Assembly (NCBI GenBank): GCA_021613335.1 | Contig: JAJTWR010000257.1 | Location: 1,240,001 to 1,304,000 of the forward strand | Source of the DNA: Whitmania pigra | Lineage: Eukaryota > Annelida > Clitellata > Hirudinida > Haemopidae | DNA: 64,000 bases | Direction: 5' to 3' | Shown here: piece after piece, positions 1 to 29,734 of the stretch | Layout: every line of letters begins with the position of its first letter | Numbering within the stretch: position 1 is the stretch's first letter | The notes under the pieces: model-generated | The model's database searches: none | The model's input: only the letters and a program-made list of their open reading frames with translations | Told to the model about the DNA's origin: nothing | Made by a program: the position numbers and the translations under genes

Positions 1-127
1 TCTCGGTCGACACAAAAAAATTTGTTCCAATATAAAAAACAAACTCGTACGCCTTCGACAATATATTCAGGTTACGTTTTGCCTTCTTTGTGGATGGTCT
101 GGTGGCCAGAGTGGTTACAGTGATTGA
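1..127 (+). repeat. HVS repeat copy 1 (truncated by window edge)
   Basis: The left arm ends in CAAACTC at 40-46, the spacer is 47-83 (37 nt), and the right arm starts at 84 with TTCTTTGTGGATGG. The left part of the left arm is cut off or diverged at the window edge. The A/T-rich right flank runs on to about 240. Confidence 0.75.
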
Positions 128-356
128 TTGTATTTTTGATTGGGTGCAATCATATTTTATTGACATGTTTTTTTAAGCACAAGATTGCAATTTTTGAGTT
201 TTTGTAAATTTACATTTTGCATTAATAAATGAATTGAATGTTAAACGCGTTTATTTGAAAAAATGTTGTAATCAATTTTACATTTATATTAACAATGAAT
301 TAATTTCATAATTAAGTATGTATAGCAAGTAATAATAAATGAAAAAGCAAGAGTCA

Positions 357-403
357 CAATAATAATAATAATAATAACATAATAATAATAATTAATAATA
401 ATA

Positions 404-492
<89 letters not shown>

Positions 493-555
493 TAATAATA
501 ATAAATAATAATAATAATAATAATAATATAATAATAATATAATAATAATAATAAC

Positions 556-596
<41 letters not shown>

Positions 597-601
597 TAAT
601 A
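357..601. repeat. (TAA)n microsatellite, interrupted
   Basis: About 245 bp of TAA units with frequent one-base slips. It lies outside HVS copy 1, where tail-like tracts are usual for this family. Leucine/isoleucine/tyrosine reading frames across it are artefacts. Confidence 0.95.
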
Positions 602-936
602 CTAATAAAAAGCAGATGCAGAATTTTCCATGTTGTCTTGATAATAAAAAAATGTTTGATGATGCTTTGGTTACTATTTTACACATTGTTTGATAATTTG
701 TTACTTGTTTATGTGATGTATGTCTGAGTCGCAAAGAGTTACATAAAAATAAAATAAATTGTTTATATAATTTAATAATTATTTAATAATTTAGTAATGT
801 GGATATTGTAATGTAAATCAAAGTAATATTGTTGCGAGTATTTGACAGTACGTTATTATTATTTATAGCTACAATTAAGTTATAGTTATTATTTCTTGTA
901 GTTAAAGCATTTAAAAAACTCGATTCAGTTGCTTAA

Positions 937-1055
937 AGCAGAAAACACCTCTTTCAGCGTCAATAAATTTGTAAAAATTTGAAAGACAAACGTTCACATC
1001 GTTACTTTATTATTGAGGACTTTCTTTCTTTGGATGACCGGAGCGGTCAGAGTTT
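937..1055 (+). repeat. HVS repeat copy 2
   Basis: The left arm reads CACCTCTTTCAGCGTCAATA and ends GACAAAC; the spacer is 992-1,024; the right arm starts TTTCTTTGGATGACCGG. Compared with other copies it lacks about 8 bp (GGTCTGAT) of the right arm. Confidence 0.75.
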
Positions 1056-1464
1056 ACATTTGAAGGTGAAAATATTTTCTAAGACAGAGTATTACAAGAT
1101 TATATACACAATATAATATAATATAACACAATGGCAACAATATTAAAGAACTGTAGTTTCGACAGTAAAAAAGGGATTGAGGCTGATTAGAATTATAATT
1201 ATTAAGTTCAGTTGTTATGGTTAAAGTTAGGGTTAAATCATATGAATCATAATTTCAAATATTACAAGAAATTCAAAATTTAATGAATTTGATTCCAGTT
1301 ACTAATGTAATTGATCATTCTTTTTTTTCAAATGTAATGATATTTATTGAAGTTGCCATTTTCATCAATTGACGATGACGACAATGATGATGACGATGGT
1401 GAAATTGATGAAGATGATGATGGTGGTGATGATGGTGATGATGATGGTGGTGGTGAGATAACAT

Positions 1465-1640
1465 TACATCATCGCTTGTCTAATGAGGATCCATTTTTAG
1501 AATCTAATTACCTTTGGAGATATTATTTTTATTTTTTAATTATATTTATAAGCAATAAAATTTGAACAGCTTTTTAAATTAGAGTAATTATAATAACAAA
1601 TATATTTTTGCTGATAACTTTATATTTAATTGATTTAACA
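1465..1640 (+). repeat. Dispersed repeat family E, copy 1
   Basis: It begins around ACATCATCGCTTGTCTAATG and includes CCATTTTTAGAATCTAATTA. The same order of blocks recurs at 2,742-2,955, 25,970-26,130 and 37,365-37,560, and the later part again near 30,335 and 38,160. A GAT-rich tract precedes it (1,370-1,455). It often sits just outside the left arm of an HVS copy. No coding potential seen. Confidence 0.7.
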
Positions 1641-1849
1641 ATTATGATTAATTAATATTTATTATTATTATTATTATTATTATTCTTATTATTTATTATT
1701 ATTATTCTTATTATTATTATTTATTATTATTATTGTTATTATTAAGTATCCGGCGGAATGGCTAATAGCCACTAATATACAATAATATAATAATAATAAT
1801 AATATAATATGAGACCAGCCTCAGTAAAAACAAGATAGATGCTCAACAA

Positions 1850-2016
1850 TCACAATTCGAGCCAGGAAAAGCAAAATTCATTCAAAGTTAATAAGTCAGT
1901 AATTAATAAAAACGTAGTCAAGCAGTATTTACTTAAATGGAGAATAATTTCGGCAGATACCATTTCCTCTGACAGGGAGTTCCAGACGGTAACAACTCTG
2001 TTAAACGTCAATCGAT
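1850..2016 (-). pseudogene. LINE reverse-transcriptase C-terminal relic next to HVS copy 3
   Basis: The minus-strand frame reads NRVVTVWNSLSEEMVSAE, resembling the end of jockey/CR1-type reverse transcriptases (a conserved R-V-V-x-x-W-N-S-L-P pattern before the stop). The frame continues from the HVS left arm. Only a fragment is present and no other RT motif is visible here, so the call rests on one motif. Confidence 0.45.
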
Positions 2017-2160
2017 TGTCAGAGCATAAAACACCTCTGCTAGCATCAACAAATTTGTCCAAATATAAAGACAAACTCATGCATATTGTTGAGGTCCAAA
2101 TACTTTCTTTTCTTTAATAAGTTCTTTCTTTTGGATGGTCTGATGACCGGGGCAGTTAAA
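2017..2160 (+). repeat. HVS repeat copy 3
   Basis: Left arm CACCTCTGCTAGCATCAACA, ending ACAAACTC at 2,071-2,078; spacer 2,079 to about 2,122 (44 nt, the longest clean one); right arm ends TGGTCTGATGACCGG near 2,150. Confidence 0.85.
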
Positions 2161-2414
2161 GTGATTGTGATTTCATTTGAATGTGAGACAGGTTTTGTTC
2201 AGAATATTTTTGTAAAACAGATAATTACAAGATTGAAATAGTTTTTGAGTTTTGAAATTGTATGCCTTTAATTAACAAAAGAATTAATTTCATTGAATAC
2301 TTATATATGTCTATAAAATTTAATACTTATGAGTATGTAATATAAACAATTTATTATCGTATAAAATAATATTAAATAAATTAAAAATAATATTATTATG
2401 AGTATTGCATAATA

Positions 2415-2430
2415 TTTTATATTATTATTA

Positions 2431-2465
<35 letters not shown>

Positions 2466-2491
2466 TATTATTATTCTTATTATTATTATTA

Positions 2492-2535
<44 letters not shown>
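2415..2535. repeat. (ATT)n microsatellite
   Basis: ATT/TTA units over about 120 bp, with single-base interruptions. Confidence 0.95.
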
Positions 2536-2741
2536 CATCATTATATTATTTTGTATGTTAGAGTTATTATTTGTTTATTTTAAGTTGAAACACTTTTAGA
2601 TGAAAATATTTTTAAACAAGATTTATTTTTTTTTTATAATTTTGTAAATTTACTTTTAAATGAATTACGATGAAAACAATTACGATGACGACGACGACCT
2701 CGATGATGATGACGACGACAAATGAATCATCACAATCGATA

Positions 2742-2955
2742 AGATAACATTTACATCATCGCTTGTCTAATGAGAATCCATTTTTAGAATCTAATTACTT
2801 TTGGAGATAATGTACAAGGCGATATCTTTAATTCATATTTATAGGCGCAAGAAAAAAAAATTTGGATAGCCTTTTAAATAAAAGTAATTACAATAACATG
2901 TAAGTAATACATTTGCTGTTAACTTTGTATTTAAAAGATTTAATAATTTATTATT
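2742..2955 (+). repeat. Dispersed repeat family E, copy 2
   Basis: Shares ACATCATCGCTTGTCTAATG and the following A/T-rich blocks with copy 1 at 1,465, in the same order. It runs into an (ATT)n tract at its right end. Confidence 0.7.
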
Positions 2956-2974
2956 ATTATTATTATAATTATTA

Positions 2975-3025
<51 letters not shown>

Positions 3026-3033
3026 ATTAATAT

Positions 3034-3065
<32 letters not shown>

Positions 3066-3204
3066 TACTTTTATTTATTGACGTTGCCATCTTAATCAAT
3101 TGACGATGACGAGGATGAAATTGATGATGATGATGATGGTGGTGGTGAGATAACATTTACTTTGTTTGAATTGATTTAACAATGTATTATTAATTTAAAC
3201 GTTA

Positions 3205-3238
<34 letters not shown>

Positions 3239-3285
3239 TATTATTATTATTATTCTTATTATTATTATTATTATTATTATTATCA
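2940..3285. repeat. (ATT)n tracts split by a GAT-rich block
   Basis: Two ATT tracts (about 2,945-3,065 and 3,205-3,285) flank a short GAT-rich block at 3,100-3,155 that resembles the block preceding family E copies. Confidence 0.9.
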
Positions 3286-3330
3286 ATAATATTGTTCTTA
3301 TTAAAGCATACAAATAGATATGATTCGTCA

Positions 3331-3460
3331 GCTTGTGCAGAAACCACCTCTGCTAGCAACAATAAATTTGTTCAAATATAAAAGACCAACTCCCCCATTC
3401 AACTGACTACCGTTTTCTTAATACCTTTCTTTGGATGGCCTGAGCGCTTGCAGTGACTGA
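3331..3460 (+). repeat. HVS repeat copy 4
   Basis: Left arm CACCTCTGCTAGCAACAATA, ending ACCAACTC at 3,385-3,392; spacer 3,393-3,425 (33 nt); right arm TTTCTTTGGATGGCCTGAGC. Confidence 0.85.
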
Positions 3461-3534
3461 TTGTGATTTCATGTTAAGGTTAAACACGTTTAGTTGAAAA
3501 TGAGTTTTAAACAAATGATTACAAGATTGAAATT

Positions 3535-3650
3535 TATGCGAATTATAACGAACATGCTAATGAGGTTGGCATGGAATTATTTATTCCTCAGCGAGGTGTC
3601 TTTCTGATTCCTTTTATTTCTTCATCATCCTCTTTTCCAGCTAAACTTTG
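3535..3650 (+). repeat. Dispersed repeat family B (possible LINE 3' end)
   Basis: The block around GGCATGGAATTATTTATTCC continues the right side of HVS copy 4 and ends near TCTTTTCCAGC, just before (TAA)n. The same block recurs at 27,460-27,550, 30,730-30,860, 33,900-34,030 and 49,200-49,265. One frame reads SAWNDLFLSEVSF in other copies, which recalls the A-W-N-x-L pattern of LINE reverse-transcriptase ends; that reading is tentative. Confidence 0.55.
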
Positions 3651-3707
3651 GACAACAGTAATAATAATAATATAATAATAATAATAATAATATAATAATA
3701 ATAATAA

Positions 3708-3990
<283 letters not shown>

Positions 3991-4630
3991 TAATAACATT
4001 AACAAAAACAAGATCTGATGATGATGTGCGACTATATAAATTGCGCGAGGGTGTAATTCACTTTCAATCGGTGAGGATAATCGTTCTCTCCCGATGTTTT
4101 ATGCGATTGCGTATGCTGTTCGTTCACTCATCCATTATCTGTCCATCATTCCTTCTATTCATCCATCCATCCTTCAATCAATCCATCCATCCATCTATTC
4201 CTACCATCCATCTATCCACTCATCCATTCATTCATCCGCCCACATGCGCACCTGTCAATTCCCCCCGTTCACTCATCCACCAAACCACCGAAACCATCCC
4301 TCGTAAATACTCAAGTGCCAGTGCCAGGCACATCGTTGAAATTGATTTATTACCGACAACAAGCGGTTTTTGATGTCTTTATCTCGTTAGTGAAAGTGTA
4401 CTCAAAGCCGATGTGTTTTTCGGTCCAGGGCTCAGAATCGAGGCCCTCTGAGCACCTTCCGCCCCAACCCGCCCCAGATGGGACGAGGCATTTAGACGTG
4501 ACTTGAAAGGGAATTTTGGATTTTGGTTTTTGCTAATTAACCAAAAATCTGACCTCAACTTGTACTCTGTTTTGACGGTTCATGAGCTTCCCGTGCTTTC
4601 TCATTCCTTTAATTATTATTATTATTATTA

Positions 4631-4664
<34 letters not shown>

Positions 4665-4802
4665 AAATTATTATTAATTTAAAATTATTGCAGTATTTAG
4701 TAGGTTTTACTAATAATATGTAATTCATTACAATGTAATTCCTTACATAGTAAACAAAAGTAAACAATTAATAATCCACCAATCACAATCACCCCCGCTT
4801 GA

Positions 4803-4833
4803 CACGTGATTGGTGACGTCACGATTACACGTG
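4803..4833. promoter_or_regulatory. CRE flanked by two E-boxes and a CCAAT-like site
   Basis: Within 31 bp lie CACGTG (4,803-4,808), ATTGG (inverted CCAAT, 4,809-4,813), the perfect palindrome TGACGTCA (4,814-4,821) and a second CACGTG (4,828-4,833). These match the classical binding sites of bHLH-Zip, NF-Y and CREB/ATF factors. The block is GC-richer than its surroundings and lies 1.3 kb upstream of the first receptor exon in the window. Function is inferred from motif density only. Confidence 0.45.
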
Positions 4834-5179
4834 ACATGGAGTCGTTTGGAAAACTGATAAGACACGCCTAATCCTAGATATGCTTGGATGTTGATAATGA
4901 AATAGGTCATCACATCTGAACTTTTGACCTCTCCATGTTACTAAGATATAGATATGAGATTGTCATTACTTACCAGTATTTGTGGAATTGTAATAATATT
5001 AATAATAATAATAGTAAATATAAAAAATACTTACAATATAATATATAATACGTTATATTATATTTTATATAATTAATGATTTCCAAACAAATAGAAAACG
5101 ACAAATTGATACTCGAGGGCATGATTGGATGGTTGTAGTGCTGTGCAAAGAGAAGCTATCGACATGATATTGTTGATGA

Positions 5180-5225
5180 CGGCGACGATGATGATGATGA
5201 CGACGACGACGACGATGACGACGAC

Positions 5226-5301
<76 letters not shown>

Positions 5302-5360
5302 CGACGACGACGACGATGATGGTGATGATGACGATGATGATGATGACGGCGACGATTGAC
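5180..5360. repeat. (GAT/GAC)n microsatellite
   Basis: About 180 bp of GAT and GAC units. Confidence 0.95.
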
Positions 5361-6130
5361 GAGCGATGGAGGAGTTTCCAATTACTTGGGATTTCTTTCA
5401 CAGATGGAATGACGAAGCGACGAATGAATGTTTATATTAATCGCTATTTTTCATCATTTTTTTTTAAATATCTTTTTTTTTATTTTTATCTCCATAACCA
5501 TCCATCGGCAGTTATACGTTTACGTGACAGAGCTGATGTTTTGACATTACTTTCAAAATATGTTTTTAGGCTCTTGGTATTATTTGCATATCTTCGGTGA
5601 ATCAAATGCAAACATAAATGTAGACATAAACATTAATCTAGAAATCAACTATTTTATGTTAAACGCATATTATATTCATTATGTTCATATTAAATAAATA
5701 TTATGCTCATATTATTTTTCATTTAAAATCATTCAGAGATACTGAATAGAATTTAATAGAAAAACGCTTTACGGGCTTATATTAATAATAATAATAATAA
5801 TGATAAAAATAATAATGATAATAATAATAGGAATAATAATAATAATAATAACCTTAAAAATTATTAATATCAATAATAATAATGATAATTGGTAAAAATA
5901 CGTTATATATCAGATTTTACTTTAAATTTTAATTGTGATTTTATTCAATTCATTAACATACTAGTTTATATGTATTAATCACTATACATAATTATACAAT
6001 ATAATTAATATTTTTATGAAGAATTTAATTTCTTTTGCACCTCCATTAATCGTTGTAACGAATGCATCCTTTGAATATTTATGTTTATTTTGTTGCTATT
6101 TATAACCACATCGGTTTTTTCCACTTCCAG

Positions 6131-24028
<17,898 letters not shown>

Positions 24029-24091
24029 TCGTCACGTGATCTCTGCCCTATGTTCTAAAAATATCTTTTGGATCGACTGAGAATGGAATTG

Positions 24092-24097
24092 AATAAA
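24092..24097 (+). promoter_or_regulatory. Likely polyadenylation signal of the receptor gene
   Basis: AATAAA lies 64 bp after the TGA at 24,026-24,028. Confidence 0.6.
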
Positions 24098-24756
24098 GTT
24101 CAATCAGTCTGTCGAAAAGTTTAATGCCCTCTAAGGCTTCAAAAAGGTCCATCCAATGGGATTTCTCCGATCTAGGTCATAAAAATAACCATAAAATTGG
24201 GTTTAGTCACTTGAATTCTCGATTTTTCTCTAGAGGCTTAATTGACTTTAGCATCTGTAAATTTACTTCATGTTGGATTTTGGATTCGTCAGTGGACTGT
24301 TTGGTCATCCAGCTTTGTTTCTCTTGCGTTCTTTCATTCCTTAGATTGTGGCTTACCGTTGAGAATGCGTGCCAAACGGTTTTATGATGTTTTTTAATTC
24401 TATTGTTGACGGTTGAATGCGCAGCTCCTTCACCATCATCGCATTCACGGATTTGTACAATTTTGATGTAAATGATTGTTATTTCAATTTTATTTGGCCT
24501 TTTTGTGAGCACATTTGCGACTTTATTTCCCCTAATGCATAGTTTGCTGTAGTTGTTTAAATCGAAATGGATGACATATTTGCAGCGCTTTTGAAGTAGA
24601 TTTTGATACCATCATGAGACGTTGTCCACGTGAAATAGACCTTTAAAGAGTCCTTTCTAATATTTTTCTAATAATTTAAAGCTATTTTTGGAGTTTTAAA
24701 TTTATAGTTTTAAGATATTTCAGTGCCTTTTTCTATCGAATGCAGCTCATAAGCAA

Positions 24757-25030
24757 GGCGAGCCATTCCCCATAAAGTTTGGGGAGGGGCAAGCCCCAGA
24801 CCAATGTAATGCATCTGTTATACCCTATGACCCACCATCCTGTCCGAGGCGTTCGTGTTTGCAGATACACTATTTTAGACTACTTGTTTGTCAATGATGT
24901 TAACTAGTTTTAAAATATTAATTATTTTCTGAGTTCTCCTTCCTTTTAGCAGCCATTTGTACTGACCACAGAGAAAGTTTGCATGCTATAAAACGAATAA
25001 ATGTTTAAAAACCAGATTGGAATTTTCATC
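24757..25030 (+). repeat. Segment shared with 52,303-52,510
   Basis: Matching blocks in the same order include GCCCCAGACCAA, GTAATGCA, CTATTTTAGA and GAACGAATGG-like or ACGAATAAATG variants. The segment lies downstream of the receptor poly(A) site. No open frame is convincing. Confidence 0.6.
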
Positions 25031-25134
25031 ATGTGTGGCAATCAAACCGAGTTAATAGAGAATAATGGAGGAAAGAATGTCACAAATACTGGCACCAAAA
25101 CTTTGTTCAAGAATTTGCAGTCACTCTGAAAAAA

Positions 25135-25245
25135 ATCATCACACCACCCAAAGATAAAATGAACCATTGCTTCTTTAAGGGTCTTCCATTTTGGATAACT
25201 TTGTTGATGCTAGCAGAAGTATTCTCTGCTCAGACCATCAAATAA
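25135..25245 (-). repeat. HVS repeat copy 12
   Basis: Inverted and diverged: ACACCACCCAAAGA, spacer about 25,155-25,180, then GGTCTTCCATTTTGGATAAC and GCTAGCAGAAG. Confidence 0.7.
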
Positions 25246-25524
25246 TGTTTAATTTAACGCTTTGTTTAAAACAAATAGTAACTGTAACTTAATTGTAAAT
25301 AATAATATTGACAAAAGACACTGTGCATTAGTAATAATAATTTTATTTTGAATATAGTATTTATGTATATACTAATAAACATTTTAATGACATTATCCAT
25401 ATTAATTTACATTCAATTATGTAATCATATTGTGTTTATATAAAAGTGGGAAAGTACAAATCTTCATCTGCCATTATTAATAATGTTATTATTAGTATTT
25501 TTTCATTAAATTGTATTTATTATT

Positions 25525-25690
25525 TGTTTTAATTAAAGCGCACAATTAAACGTAATTCGTGATTGAGCAAATTTGTTCAAATGTAAAAGACAAACTCAGC
25601 AGAATAGGTTTAGCTTTAATCCTTAAATTCATTTCTTTGGGTGGTCTGATGACCTGAGCGGTTACATTGTCTGCTTGCAATTTCATTTAA
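25525..25690 (+). repeat. HVS repeat copy 13
   Basis: The left arm has lost the CACCTCTGCTAGC part; it ends GACAAACTC at 25,597. Spacer 25,598-25,631 (34 nt); right arm TTTCTTTGGGTGGTCTGATG. Confidence 0.8.
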
Positions 25691-25964
25691 AGAAGGTCAT
25701 GTTTAGCTCAGAATGATTTTTAAACAAAGTTGCAAGGTTGAAAATGTTTTTGAGTTTTTTTTTTAAATTTACAGGTAGGAAGAGGTAAGTACACTTGGGT
25801 ATAGGAAGGTGTTAATACAAGTTAGCAGGCTAATTGAGGTCGCATATTTAGCGGTCAGACGTCATAAATTCAAAACATGGCTGTAATCGAAATTAATTTT
25901 TCGTCTGTTTGTGTCCCAATTTATTAACCATTAACCATTTATTTTTTCTATTTTATTTTCAGAC

Positions 25965-26129
25965 TCTAATTACTTTTGGAGATAATATCTGAGGCGTACT
26001 TTAAGTTTATAATTATAAAAAATAAAATTTGAATAGCATTTTAAATAATGATAATTATAAAAACAAGTAAAAGTTATATAATCGAATATAAATTCGCTAC
26101 TAACTTTGTATTTAAATGATTTAATATGT

Positions 26130-26130
<1 letters not shown>
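25965..26130 (+). repeat. Dispersed repeat family E, copy 3
   Basis: Begins at GACTCTAATTACTTTTGGAG and follows the same block order as 1,465 and 2,742, ending in (TAA)n at 26,130-26,160. Confidence 0.65.
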
Positions 26131-26163
<33 letters not shown>

Positions 26164-26251
26164 GAAGAAGAATATAGCATTTATAGTTATTATTCGTTTT
26201 AGTTAAAGTTTTAATGAGTTACAATTAACCTGATTCGACAGCTTGTTCAGG

Positions 26252-27302
26252 AGGTGACCCGTCATAACAGCCCGGCGACAGAATAGCCCCGACAAAACAG
26301 CCCCGTCAAAATAGCCCGGCGTCAAAATAGCTCAAGACAAAACAGCCCCGACAAAACCGCCCCGGCAAAAGAGCCCCGTCGAAACAGCCCGGCGTCAAAA
26401 TAGCCCAAGACAAAATAGCCCCGTCAAAATGGCCCCGTCAAAATAGCCCCGACAAAATAGCCCGGCGACAAAATAGCCCAGGACAAAACAACCCGGCGAC
26501 AAAATAGCCCGGCGAAAAAATAGCCCCGTCATTATAGCCCCACGATAACTCCATGTCAAAGTATTTTTAAAAAATGTTGTGAAACTGAATCAAAATTTAA
26601 TTCGAAATTAGTGGCTTGAATGCTTTGACCGTTTTGAGTATTGTTTGTTGTTATTATTGTTCTCCAGAAGTTTAATTTGCATAGTCTTGCTTATTCAAAT
26701 TTGTATCTGGCTTACAAATTTGTGTTGACATTATCCTCATCACAAGTTGCTTGTGAGAGGTCGTTTTCATCAAGATCATTCATGCTGATGTCTTGTGAGA
26801 AAGACTCTTTTCCAAGAATCAATAACAATGAAATCATTGATGTTTTAGCATCGACTAGTGAAACGATGAAAAAGCTGTTATAATAGTTAATAGTGAATAG
26901 AAATTTTAGACTCTAGTGTTTCTTATGTTTAAATTGATCAAACTAGGAGTTAAATAAAATTTCCCGGGCCGGTTTTTTAAGCCAGTCCGACCCTGGTGAC
27001 AGGGCTGTTTTGACGGGGCTGTTTTGTCGGGACTATTTTGTCGCGGGCTATTTTGTCGCCGGGTTGTTTTGTCCTGGGCTATTTTGTCGCCGGGCGGTTT
27101 TGTCGGGGCTATTTTGACGGGGCCATTTTGACGGGATTTTTCCGTCCTGGGCTATTTTGACGCCGGGCTGTTTCGACGGGGCCGTTTTGTCGGGGCGGTT
27201 TTGTCGGGGCTGTTTTGTCTTGAGCTATTTTGACGCCGGGCTATTTTGACGGGGCTGTTTTGTCGGGGCTATTCTGTCGCCGGGCTGTTATGACGGGGTG
27301 CC
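26252..27302 (+). mobile_element. hAT-type DNA transposon with long tandem-repeat inverted termini
   Basis: The element is 1,051 bp, bounded by the direct repeat TGTTCAGG (26,244-26,251 and 27,303-27,310), an 8-bp target duplication typical of hAT elements. Its termini are roughly 290-bp inverted repeats, each built from about twenty degenerate 14-16-bp units such as GACAAAATAGCCCCG and GTCAAAATAGCCCGGC. Between them lies a transposase remnant. The ends are not perfectly matched (AGGTGACCCGTC on one side, GGCACCCCGTC on the other strand). Confidence 0.85.
26641..26883 (+). pseudogene. hAT transposase C-terminal dimerisation-domain fragment
   Basis: The 80-residue open frame contains FVLTLSSSQVACERSFSS, the core of the hAT C-terminal dimerisation region (alternating hydrophobic strand, then A-x-C-E-R-S-F-S), followed by an NNNEIIDVL helix. 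The rest of the transposase (zinc finger and the catalytic D, D, E residues) is absent, so the element must be non-autonomous. It lies at the centre of the inverted-repeat element at 26,252-27,302. Confidence 0.75.
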
Positions 27303-27454
27303 TGTTCAGGAACCACCTTTGCTAGGAACAATAAATTTGTTCAAATACAAACTCGTATTATTCTTTACCTAATTAGGTAACTTGGCACTTTCTTTGGGCG
27401 GTCTGATGATCAAAATATCTCAAGATTGAAATTTATTCGAATTAAAACGCACAT

Positions 27455-27560
27455 GATATTGATATCGGCATGGAATGATTTATTCCTCAGAGAGGTGTCT
27501 TTGTGATTCCTTTATTTCCTTATCATCCTCTTTTCCAACAAGATTTTGCACAACAACAAC
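27455..27560 (+). repeat. Dispersed repeat family B, copy 2
   Basis: GGCATGGAATGATTTATTCC ... TCTTTTCCAACAAGATTTTG, following an HVS right side as at 3.5 kb. Confidence 0.65.
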
Positions 27561-28159
27561 AACATCAACAATAATAACAATAACTCTACTTACAATTATT
27601 TTATTGTATTGTCGACTGGATGAGCTGGGAAAGGAGGAACAGAAATTATTATCAGTCAACTATAATTGCAATGAGCGGTCAAATTATAACTAATGGTGTA
27701 AAATAATAATTGTAAACACGATGAAGACAAAATAGAAGACACTTATCGCTCTACAGTACAAGTTTTCAGAAATAGTTGTCGATAAATATAAAATAATTAG
27801 GGAAATTAATTAAAGATATTTGAATTTAAATTTATTTATATTTTCGCCTACGGTTTATGACCATAAGTTTAGTTTAATTTTTGGATTGTGTTTCTTAAGT
27901 CTTAAATTTTGCGATTTTTTCTCTAATTTCTGCATTTGTATGAAAAAAGTATGTAAATAAATTTAGGAGATATTTTTATTTTATAATTATAAGAAATAAA
28001 ATTTTAATAGCTTTATATATAAACGTCCTTATAATAACAAGTATATGTCGTAATTGTTATGCTAACTTTTTATTTAAATAATTTAATAATTTATTATTAT
28101 TATATTATTATTAAAGCATGTTATAGTTATTATTTGTTTTAATTAAACCGTTCAATTAA

Positions 28160-28300
28160 CCCGATTTGACAGCTTGTGAAGAAACCACCTTTGCTAGCAA
28201 CAATGAATTTGTTCAAATATAAAAGGCAAACCCCTAACCAATAATAGTATTCATTTAAACTCCTTTCTTTGGAGGGTCTGACGACCGTAGCGGTTATAGT
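28160..28300 (+). repeat. HVS repeat copy 15
   Basis: Left arm GCTAGCAACAATGAATTTGT, ending GCAAACCC at 28,226-28,233; spacer 28,234-28,263 (30 nt); right arm TTTCTTTGGAGGGTCTGACG. The region 28,130-28,950 is homologous to 42,840-43,450. Confidence 0.85.
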
Positions 28301-29559
28301 GACTGATTGTGTTTTTATTTTTAAAACGTTAAACACGTTTGGTCGAAATTATTTTTTTAAACAAATATTATAAGATTGAATTTTTTTAATTTTGTAAATT
28401 GATATTAATAAATGAATTAATTTAATCATTACATACTTAATTATTATATATAAAATCATATTTTTGTTTTTTTCTGTATATATAACGGTTTACATAATTA
28501 TTTGTTTGTTTGATTCAATAAACTCATAACATAAAAAGAATATATACATATATATATATGCATGTGGATGTTACATATACTATATGTAATATATAATAAA
28601 ACAAAAGTAACATCCACAGCAATAAAAATAACAACATTACTAATAATAGTAGACGCATTGTTGTACCTTCCCAGGCTGTCTTGATAAATAAATAGTTTTT
28701 CTATTTTCGACATTTTTCTATAACTTGTTACTTGTTAATGTGATATGTCTGAATGATTCAGACTGAATCACATATAGCTACATAAATATATTTCGTTAAA
28801 ATAATTTAATATGTATTAATGTTACTTATATAATTATATATACTTATACATATTTATTATAATATACTACATGGTAGTGATGGGGAAGTCATTGAAATAA
28901 TATTTATAGTATTAATCATTAAACAAATATTTATAATACATTTTACGTTATTATTATCATTATTGTTATAATTATTAATATTCTTATTATTAATGTATTA
29001 TTATTTATTAGTAATTATAATTATTATTATGGTTGCTATTTTTGAATATTTTTTTTTATAATTTGTTTCTTGTTTCCCGCGCTTTTGTGATGTATGTCTG
29101 AGACGCAAGGAGTTATGTAAATATAAATTAATGTGAATAATGTAATGTAACTGAAAGTAATATTATTATGGGTATTGTACAGTGCTTTTGTAAACGCGGC
29201 AATATATATATATATATATATAAGTTTATAATGCCAAAAAAAATTATATCTGAATTTTATTATCTTTTTCTACGATATAGTGATAATTTTATAGGCAAAC
29301 TGTAGAGGTCAACAAACAGTTCCAGCAAACAATCTCCTTAATCGCATAACTGGTCACCTAACTTGAAAATCATTCGAAATTCAAAACATCCTGAAATTCT
29401 AGATGTTCAAATCCTCATCTTGGTTGTTCAGTTCTATTAATTGAATACTTGCTTAATACACTTACTCCAAAGCTTTCTATTTCGCGTAACCCCGGGTTAT
29501 TTCAGTATGTTTTTATTATTTAGTTATTAATTAAGTTTAAGTTATTATTTCTTGTAATT

Positions 29560-29725
29560 AAAGAGTTTAATTAACTCGATTCAATTGTTTAAGCAGAAAA
29601 CACCTCTTTTAGCGTCAACAAATTTGATCAAATTTAAAAGACAAACCCACAGTTTGAATAAGACCTTAAGCTTTCTTTGGATGGTCTGATGACCGGAATG
29701 ACTGCAGTGAATGATTGTGTTTTAT
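29560..29725 (+). repeat. HVS repeat copy 16
   Basis: Left arm CACCTCTTTTAGCGTCAACA, ending ACAAACCC at 29,641-29,648; spacer 29,649-29,671 (23 nt, the shortest clean one); right arm TTTCTTTGGATGGTCTGATG. Confidence 0.85.
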
Positions 29726-29734
29726 TTTTATTTG

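Larger units (their letters stand above)
26180..27420 (+). repeat. HVS repeat copy 14, split by a hAT element
   Basis: The left arm runs to 26,251, is interrupted by the hAT insertion 26,252-27,302, and resumes at 27,303 (AACCACCTTTGCTAGGAACA). Spacer 27,355-27,388 (34 nt); right arm TTTCTTTGGGCGGTCTGATG. About 8 nt of the arm (TATAAAAG) is missing before ACAAACTC. Confidence 0.85.
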
